NCBI GenBank assembly: GCA_031216445.1
Contig: CM062208.1
Span: 3,198,501-3,262,500, forward strand
Reading direction: 5' to 3'
From: Lateolabrax maculatus
Taxonomy: Eukaryota > Chordata > Actinopteri > Acropomatiformes > Lateolabracidae
Length of the DNA: 64,000 bases
Shown here: positions 54,101 through 63,100 of the stretch, in pieces
Numbering within the stretch: position 1 is the stretch's first letter
Layout: every line of letters begins with the position of its first letter
Program-made: the position numbers and the translations under genes
The notes under the pieces: model-generated
Databases searched by the model: none
The model's input: the letters and a program-made list of their open reading frames with translations, nothing else
Told to the model about the DNA's origin: nothing

Positions 54101-57100
54101 TTTGGTACACATGCACACATACATGAATTCACTTTTAGAGTGAACAGTGTAAAGTTTGGGTCACTAGCTTCACCTCTGAGGGGCAGTTTAAGCCAAATAT
54201 GTGAACATTTCTGTGTAAATTCATTCACACCGTGCATGTCAGAACGTGTGTGGTGGAATCTTTGTGCTCCCGAGTTGTCCCTCAGGATTTAACCCTTATT
54301 AAATTAACTTCTCCTGCTAATGCTATTTGGAAGAGACGAGTGCTCTAGTTTCAGAGAAAAACCGTGCGTCTCCGTGTAAGGTATGCATTTCTGCACCTCA
54401 GCTTCTGCGTGCATCAGAGTGTGCATGTGCGAGCGTGCTGTGTCAGTGTGTATGCGTGCCTGCATGTTTATCATACAGCTAATTGTTTATGGCAGTTGCT
54501 TTCTCTGGCGCAATAAACTAAAGCTTTTAAATCCATTTGCTGAAGATAATGCAATCAGCCAGGGTTACCCAGAGTGAATGAAAGACGCTCTGGGCACTTG
54601 TGACCTCAGTGTTGAAACGCCGGTCCTCTGAGTCACCGTGTTTCTGCTCTGGTTTTTGTTCTGCACGGACAGAAACGACAGCTGAGACAGACACACAGAG
54701 ACAGCCTACAGTAACGTATAATTGTGATACAGTCATTTGCATCATTGACATTCAAACATTGCATCTATTACCCGGTTTAAACAGTGCCTACACTGGAAGA
54801 AAGAACCTGTTTAACTGCTGTTGAAAGCTTAAAGGTGTGTTCAGACTGATTTTTGTCTCATTATTTGCACATAAGTGGATGGCTGCAATGCACAATCTAT
54901 GTTTATTCACCCCAAACTGCGTATTGTACCATCCGTACAGACCAGTCATTTGCATTTGGAAAGGGGGTATCTGTATCTTTTTAATTTGTATCTGTATGTT
55001 CATGAATTGGAATCATAGTCTTGAGATAAGGGCAAATATTTCACTGTCCAGTTCAAATTCACACCTCGGGTGTCGGGTCTCATCTTTCTCTCCCTTCGTC
55101 TCCGGTCATCTCTCTACCATCGATTACTAATAATGGCATTTTTTATTTTTTTTAAATCACTTCACACTCAATCTGAACTCAACGTAAATATTCAGCCTCA
55201 GGTCAGGTACTCATCTACAGAAAGAACTGATCAGGTCAAACTGTCAGTATAGACATTATGGAAGAGCCTCGACAACACGCGAGGCCCCTGCTGTAACATG
55301 AGTAACATTAGGGGCTTACACCAGCGTTTCTGAAATCTTTTAACTTAATTTTTTTTTTCAGAGTAGAGTCATTCTCATGTTTATCGTAGTTTTGGTTTTT
55401 TAAGTAAAAAATAACACCAACATTTTCAAGTTTCAGTTTCTGTTTAGTTTGCCTTACTTTATTTTTTCACTTATTTTTCTGTATTTTTAGTTTTAGCTCG
55501 GAAGCAAACGCCTGATTTTCATGCCAGGTGGGGGATAAACAGTGTAATCCAGTGTGCCTCAGTGAATGGAGACAGAGAAAATCTTAAAGTTTCCAGATGT
55601 GCTGTGGAGTGGAGGGGAAAAGTCTGAATTTGTAAGTGAAGAGGGGTCAAAGGTCGCTTCTTGTCAGTGAAGACAGATAACAGTCAGAGGAGCCGAGGGA
55701 AACGCAGTGAGGGCCGGAGCTGCTCACAGGAACAGGATTCACGCTGTGAGCCCGTCCCATCGCCACGCTCCTCCTCGACTTTTATCTCTGCACCATCGCT
55801 CCCCTCCCCTGTTTATTTCCTCCCCACTCCTGGATTAGATTTCCGCAACTTCCTGCTGTGGATTGAGCTGGAAAGGATGCACACAAATAAAGTGGATGTG
55901 GCAGGCAGTAGTCTACGGAATGAAGCGTGGGAATCGTGAGTTTGCTGCACACGGTGCCGGGCAGCAGCACTCAGTCACAGGTTATAACAATGTAATAATA
56001 ATAGTAACAAATTTAAATCCAGTAGATACTAATCCCTGTAATGCTCAGTTACTTCAATGCTGCTGGAAAGTAACTAAGTACATTACTGTACTTGAGGACA
56101 ATTTTGATGTACTTTAAGCTACTTTATAATTCTCCTCCATTACAATTCACAGGGAAATATTATATGATACCTTTCAGATTGAAATTTTACACAGAAAACC
56201 TTGAATGAGTTTCTAAAATGATATATTGTTAAAGGCTGAACTACCAAATAGTAAAATATATGAAGTATGGTAGTTATTACTCTTGTCTTATTACTAATTA
56301 CATTACTGATTAGTGAGCAGCAGAAGGAACAGTTACAGTTACTCACCTCCATATTCTGTATTTAACACTTAAAGACATAAAAGTGAGACATGGTGTAGTA
56401 GCTTTGAGTAATTATTAATCGGTAATGAGTAATCGATTACAAGTTGCTAAACTCTTGCAGTACATTGGTGCTGTATTTTTTAGAAACCTGCTATTTCAGG
56501 TATGTTCTCCCCTTCATGACTCATTTGTTTTCTTTCCCTGCTTGTCGGACTCTCTCCTCTCTCTCCCCTTCCATCCATCACTACCTCCCTCCCCTCACCT
56601 CTCCTTCTCCTGCTCCTCCTCCCCACAAACCCCCGGCCAACCGCCCCACCAACAGTCAAGCTGTGACACACCAACGAAGGAGGCTATGTCAGGCCGATCA
56701 GCATCCAGAAACTGCACATTGTTTAGTTCTCACACAACAGAAACAGCAGACTATAATTACTTCGATTCCCCCCCACCAGTCTGTGTGGTTAGAAATAGTT
56801 CCTGCATGAAGCTGCTGAGTTGCTCTCAGTGGATGGTGGGAGAGTGGCTGACCTTCCAGTGATACATTTACTCAACGTTAATGAACGACAAATGGCCGAT
56901 CCTTAAAGAGGCCAATCGCTTTCAAACGGGATAGGAATGGAAACGATGACACGAGACATTTCTAAAAGCTTCTTTAACAGGACTAATCGGGTTCTTTCCC
57001 ATGATTGTTTTTACTCCCATCTGGAAAATTCTCATGACGGTTGAGTTTTCACCATGTGAGTGCTCATAGTCCACACAAGGATTCAGAGAGATGGGTGTGT

Positions 57101-60100
57101 GTGTGTGTGTGTGTGTGTGGTGTATTTTTGTACTGTATCATAGTAACATAGTGTTCTTTGTCTAATGGCCAAGTGCTCTCCCCCCAGTACCTTTACCACC
57201 GTTAGGGTCTGGCGAGGTGATCTGCAGTTCCTCTTGACCATCTGCCATGACTCTGGCCACCCTGAGACAATAACAGGCCGGTCGGGGAGGGAGGGCGAGT
57301 GGGCGGAGGAAGGATACACAAATACGGCTGCCTGTAATTATAGCCCGACACCTCAAGCTGATGCACAATGAAAGCTGCAGCTATTCCTCGCGGGGGATCT
57401 GTAATTCATCTTTCAGTTTCTAATTGAAGAGTTGTTATAAATAACTCATTACTAAATTTAAAACATGAAGGACAAGTGTGGTGATATTCAGTAGTTGTTA
57501 ATTTTGTTGTATTTTGTTTCAGAGGCTGTCTGGGGGTGTAGTTCCAGCAGCACAAAATATTATAGGAATATTATAGGAATATTAAAGGAATACTACAGGC
57601 AGCAGGGTGTCTCTATGATTCTCTCGCTCTTCCACGACTACACGTTGCTACTTTGATCATGAAGGTAACACTACTCTATAGAATAGATAGGCTACAAAAT
57701 CAAGTATCATCAAGTATTGCCAGTGTATCCAGAGCCTGATACAGCTTATTCCTCTGTGCCATAGACTTCCTTTGTTGTTGAGTGACATGTTCCTACATTA
57801 CGATGACGTGGGCGCTGTACTTTATTTTTGTTTGATCCCACATACTGTGTCACGGTGCGGTAAACACACGTAACATGAGCCATCAGAAACTCCTGTAGGT
57901 TTGAACACTTCAGTCTGACTAACTAACACAGATATTATAAACAGACTTTCTAGCCTATAGCAACGTTAAGGCTAGACCAGCGAGGCAACACCCCGGGTAT
58001 CTGATGTTGTGACAAAAATATAATACAACTCCCATTTTTTCAAATATAATTCGGGCCAATACTGCTGATTCTGATATATTCAGCTAAAATCACATTGGTC
58101 TTCCCTTTTTGTAGTCAGAAACAATGTTGACGTTCTGACGTACAACACTGAGATTACAGCTTTATGGAAGATTTGATTGGCTTTATGTAAAAAAATGGCC
58201 TTGTCTACCTAGACGGTACATAATCTTAATCCGCCATCATGAAACCAAAAAATTTTGGTTTCTATTTTCATCTCCCTTTTTAACTATGATTAAGCTATAT
58301 TTTATATATGTTGTATTTGATTAAACAATTCTGAATACTTGAATATCAGTTCATCAGAAATGTTGTATACAGTTACTACACAAAGCGTGATTTAAATGAC
58401 TTCAGATTGCCTGCACAGCAGAGAGAACAGTGCAGCACAGCAGTTAACGATTCTCGCTGCTTGGCAAAGCAATGCCATCCCATCCCAGAATGCACCGTGG
58501 CTGCGTTATGTAAGAGGCTGTTCTATTCTATTCTTAGCTCTACCTCGCTGAGAAGTAACAGTGCTGGTTGCCTGAGAGTCAAAAGCGCAGAGATCTGATG
58601 AGGCGGGAATCATCACTGAGGTGAAAACCATCACAGTGGGCTATTCTGCCATCAGGCTCTCACACTGGGACACGGGCAGGACGGCATGCCCATTTTTGGT
58701 ATTTGGAGGAAGTAGAGGTGTATAGGTGGGTGTGCGAAGGAGGGGGGTTTATATATTTAATAGTGCAACAGGAAAAGGATATATGAATAGTACTGTTTTG
58801 AATCCTAAAATAGGACATGTCAACACACACTGGAACTTTCCTTCTTTCTTCAAACCCTGCAGTATAAAACTGCGTTGCAGCTTTCACAGATTCACACACA
58901 ACTGCAGAAACTGACAGACTGGATCCATCTTTACATCCAGACTTCTTTTTAATTCCCATCTGTCATGTGGATCCATTGTGTCACTATCCCCCCCCCTCCC
59001 CAGCCCTTCTTGATCCCTTAGTCTCCAACTGTCCAGTTTTTTCTTAATAGATGTCCAATCCTATTATATTTATTTCCTGGAAAGCTCTGCAGAGACAGAG
59101 AGATGCATATGGTGAACATGTGTCTGTGCCTGTGCAGCAGCATGCAGTCTGGAGATGAGGCATAATTTCTGTATTTGACGCAGGAAAATGAACATGTGAT
59201 CAGGATTGTAGCTGAGATCATGTCCTGAATATTTTTCTGGGAATTTGCCAGTTTCAGGAAACTGGGGGGGCTGTTTATTTTAAGTAAAAGCTGCATTTTA
59301 TAAGCTGATTTTAGTGTTTTGTAGACTCAGTGCAAATTTTACTTTTGTTAATCTCAATAAAGTAATGATTCAGTATCAAGTTTTATCGTTAGCAATGTGG
59401 AGAAAGCTTTGAAACAAATCTTTATGTTGGGAAACACAGTTAAAGCTGCGCTCAATATGTATATATTAACAGCGGGTGAGATGACTATATGTAATGTGAA
59501 AGGGGTCACTTGTAGTGACAAAGTTACAGAGAATTATCATCCGATTATTATTGTCCTCAGCTCTATGGAGCATTCCAGTGTGTTTCAGCTCATTCTTTTA
59601 GTTTTAAGGCTGCAACTTTGTGGTTTTGATTCAGTCTTAGCTGCTCTCATCACCCAGGTTTGCAGCTATTGCACACTACTGTACCGCCCAGCAGACTAGC
59701 TGGTGAAGAAAGTGGAACGTGAAGCTGAAGAGTCAGATGTTTATTCACCAGTTAGTCAGAAAACTGGACTCAGGCTTATCCCAGTATTTTGTAGACTAAA
59801 TATATAAAAACACATCCTTTCAATCCAAATAAATGAATTAATCATATAAAGCAAATAAATTCAATCCGACAGTGTGGAGCCTTTAGGTCTTTAATTGAAA
59901 ACCCTTTTTTTAACATCATAAATGTTGCTCTCAGTACCTACTATACCTACTGAAGATACCTTTAAATAATTTTATTCAAGCCTTTCAATCCAACAAATTT
60001 CCACATCACATATAAAACAACTCTGCAGACTTACAATTAATGTCATCTGACTCTGTAAACAGGAAATAGTTGCATCATCACAGGTTTTCTTCAACCTTTT

Positions 60101-63100
60101 TATACTGATGTGCACATTTTCATGTGATGAAATAAGTTGTTGCACTTCTGTACTAATGCGTTTCATTCTTACGAGAACTGACAAAACTGAAGTACAACCT
60201 TTGAGTGATTTTTTTAAATGTTTGCTCCTGACTCTGCTCTGACATTTTCTTTTGAATTGTCATCTGAAATTAAAGAGTGCCAGTGACTCAGCAGCAGCAA
60301 ACTTATTCCCACATAAACCTTGATCGTCTTTGAAACGAGGCACGAAATGGCAGCGCTTTCCAAATGCCACACGTGTAGGTCCACACTCATGCAAGTGAAA
60401 CAGCACAAACTGCACGTCCACCACAGCCTGTGTCACCCAGCTGCTGTACGTAGTTTTATTTTGACCACAGAGAGAATAATTGATGAAGAGTGACCACCAC
60501 ATTTTTTAAATAATCAAGAAATCAATTGTTTTTTAACTGAGGGTTTATAGTTCAATATCTGATTGGCCACAATATGAAATGTGTTGTCAACAGTTTTTAA
60601 AGTTTATTAAAGGAATAAGCATAAAAAAACACATTTAAATGGTGCTTATTTCATCTTTACATACCTTCAATTCTTCCAAACATGAAAAGTCATGAATTGT
60701 CAGACTTGTCAGACGTGTGCAGAACACAAAAACACAACAGTTTCCTGTTTGTAGTGTGAAACAAAGCCAACAGGGTGAGCGAGTTCTTGCGACATTGGGA
60801 AATTATGAACATTGTTTACACTGGTGCAGACGGACAGACCTGCAGCCCGCGGATCCAGTCACAACAGGCCGACCTGCTGGTCGCAGCTTGTCTGGGCCGG
60901 CCTGGAGGTTTGAGACCCTCGGGGAACGGTTCCCTGGGTGCCTTTCACAAACACTATTTCTTTTCTCTCCTGCTGCACCGAAACAAACTCTGCTACAGCC
61001 ATTAAATCGAGTAGATTCGTTGCATATATATTTATATAGATTCTCTGTACTTTTTATTCTTTTGACCTTTTTTGTGTGGCATTAACATTAGGAACATGTA
61101 ATCATACAAAAAGCATTCACAAGTTTTAAAGTTTTAATGGATGGGAACTTTCAGAGGAGTCGTTCTCTGTCTTTCCTTGACATTTTAAGATGATGTGATT
61201 CAGCACTGAACGAAAACAGAAAGGCAATCAGGGGAAAACCCGGCGCATTAGAAAGGACTGGAATACGTTTAGGTGTTCAGCTGGCACCAGCCCGCCTGCC
61301 TGAATAAAGTTAGTCAAGTCCGAGAGCGCCACACTAACCTGCATGATTGGCCATGGAGAATGCATTATAGAGGCAGAGATTTGACTCACTTCAGGGTCTG
61401 TTTTTGTGTGGAGCGTACTACATAAACCCACTGATAAAAACCAGTAAAAACTTAGCTCAGAATAAAAACACAAGATGTGTTCTGTGCATGAACACAGTTG
61501 TATGAGCGGGTTTGAGATGTGATTCTGCTGTAGCGCCTCACAAATTATCGCACTGGCTGTGAAGACGAAACATTTCTCAGATTTCCCTCTAATAATTCAT
61601 TTCACACAGCATTTGTCAAACATGTGAGGTTACTGCGGCCATAAAAAACACATAATTTCTTAATCTTATTAGGTTTTTTATGAGCTAAAGTGTATTGAAA
61701 GCGAAATGTCAAATGACATCATCACTGACCTTTAAGATTATGTGTGTGCATATTGACGATTATCTTTTCCTTTATTTAACCAGATTAAAGTCTCATTGAG
61801 ATGGTCAAGTCGAGTCAACTTTATTCATACAGCGCCAAAGTTACTTTTTTACATAGAGTAGGTCTAGACCATACTCTTTAAAAATATTATTTACAGAGAC
61901 CCAACAGTTCCCACCATGAGCAGCACTTGGCGACAGTGGCGAGGAAAAACTCCCTTTTAACAGGTAGAAACCTCGAGCAGAACCAGGCTCTGGGTGGGCG
62001 GCCATCTGCCACGACCGAGTTGGGTTGAAAGGGGAGGAGAGAGGAGGAGAGGGAAGAGAGCAGGACATTAAAGCTATAAGCGATATTTTTACTACAACAG
62101 TGTATCAAATGACAGTATGAAAGGGGTCGCTCACTGAACCAAGCAGTTTAGCAGCTAAATTACCAGATATTTCCCTCACTCGTTGGTGGAGACCAAAAAC
62201 AGAGCTAAAAGAGAGTGAATATTGGACTAACATTCATCAGTTTGTCAGAAACACGTCTCCAAATGAATGATAATGTTGCTCTATAACTGAGAAGTTTTTC
62301 TCCCAAGTCTTTGAGGCTGCTTAATCCCACCTTTAACCTCTGCAGGGTGTCGACACAGTAAACTAACCAACCAGTCACTATTGCTGCTACAATGAAATTA
62401 ATCTTCACCAGTTTTCTTTTCAGAATAAATCTTAATTAATTTTACAGTTTTAAAGGCCAGGGTAAGCTTGAAACAAACTAGTTGGTATGCAGCGTCGTCC
62501 GAGGATGCCTGAATGCAAAAAGTGTTTATAGCTGTTCCAAATGGACGCACTTGAAGTCTGGGCGAGAAGCCAGCCGTCATAGCGAGGGCCGAGATGCAAT
62601 GAATCATACAAATGGGGATAAGGGCTCAAACTTTGACAGGCGAGAACTGTTGGACGCAGCCCCCCTAATTCTAACGTGTTTCAGATGCTGTTTGATGAGC
62701 CCTTAGTTTGAAGCATACTGATACCTTACAAAGTACAAATCAGAATCGATTACACACACACACACACACACACAAAAGACATTTACAGGACACCACGGGC
62801 CAAAAGTGCAAGGAGAACTTAAAGTGTCTATTAATGCCTCCATCTGTCAGCTTCACCCTCAGCAGCTCAAAAGTCTGAGACATGCCAAAGAAGGTCATGG
62901 TCCAGAGTTTTCCTCTCCTCCAGCAGTCAGCAAGTATGTGTTTAATCACCATATCACTGTCTGAGACAATTTGCTTTAGTATTATGGTGCATCTTCTTTT
63001 CCATAATAGACACATGCTGACTATCATTTGGAACAGCTCTTCAGCCAGTTTCCCACCAACAAAACACAACCAATTGTGTTTGATGAGGCCAAGCTGGAAA

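Noticed and set aside
60717..61085. 122-codon open frame in a local GC rise
   Set aside because: No recognisable motif, and its location deep in an intron gives no splice support.
61841..62108. Minus-strand open frames of about 75 codons
   Set aside because: They fall in an abundant dispersed fish repeat.
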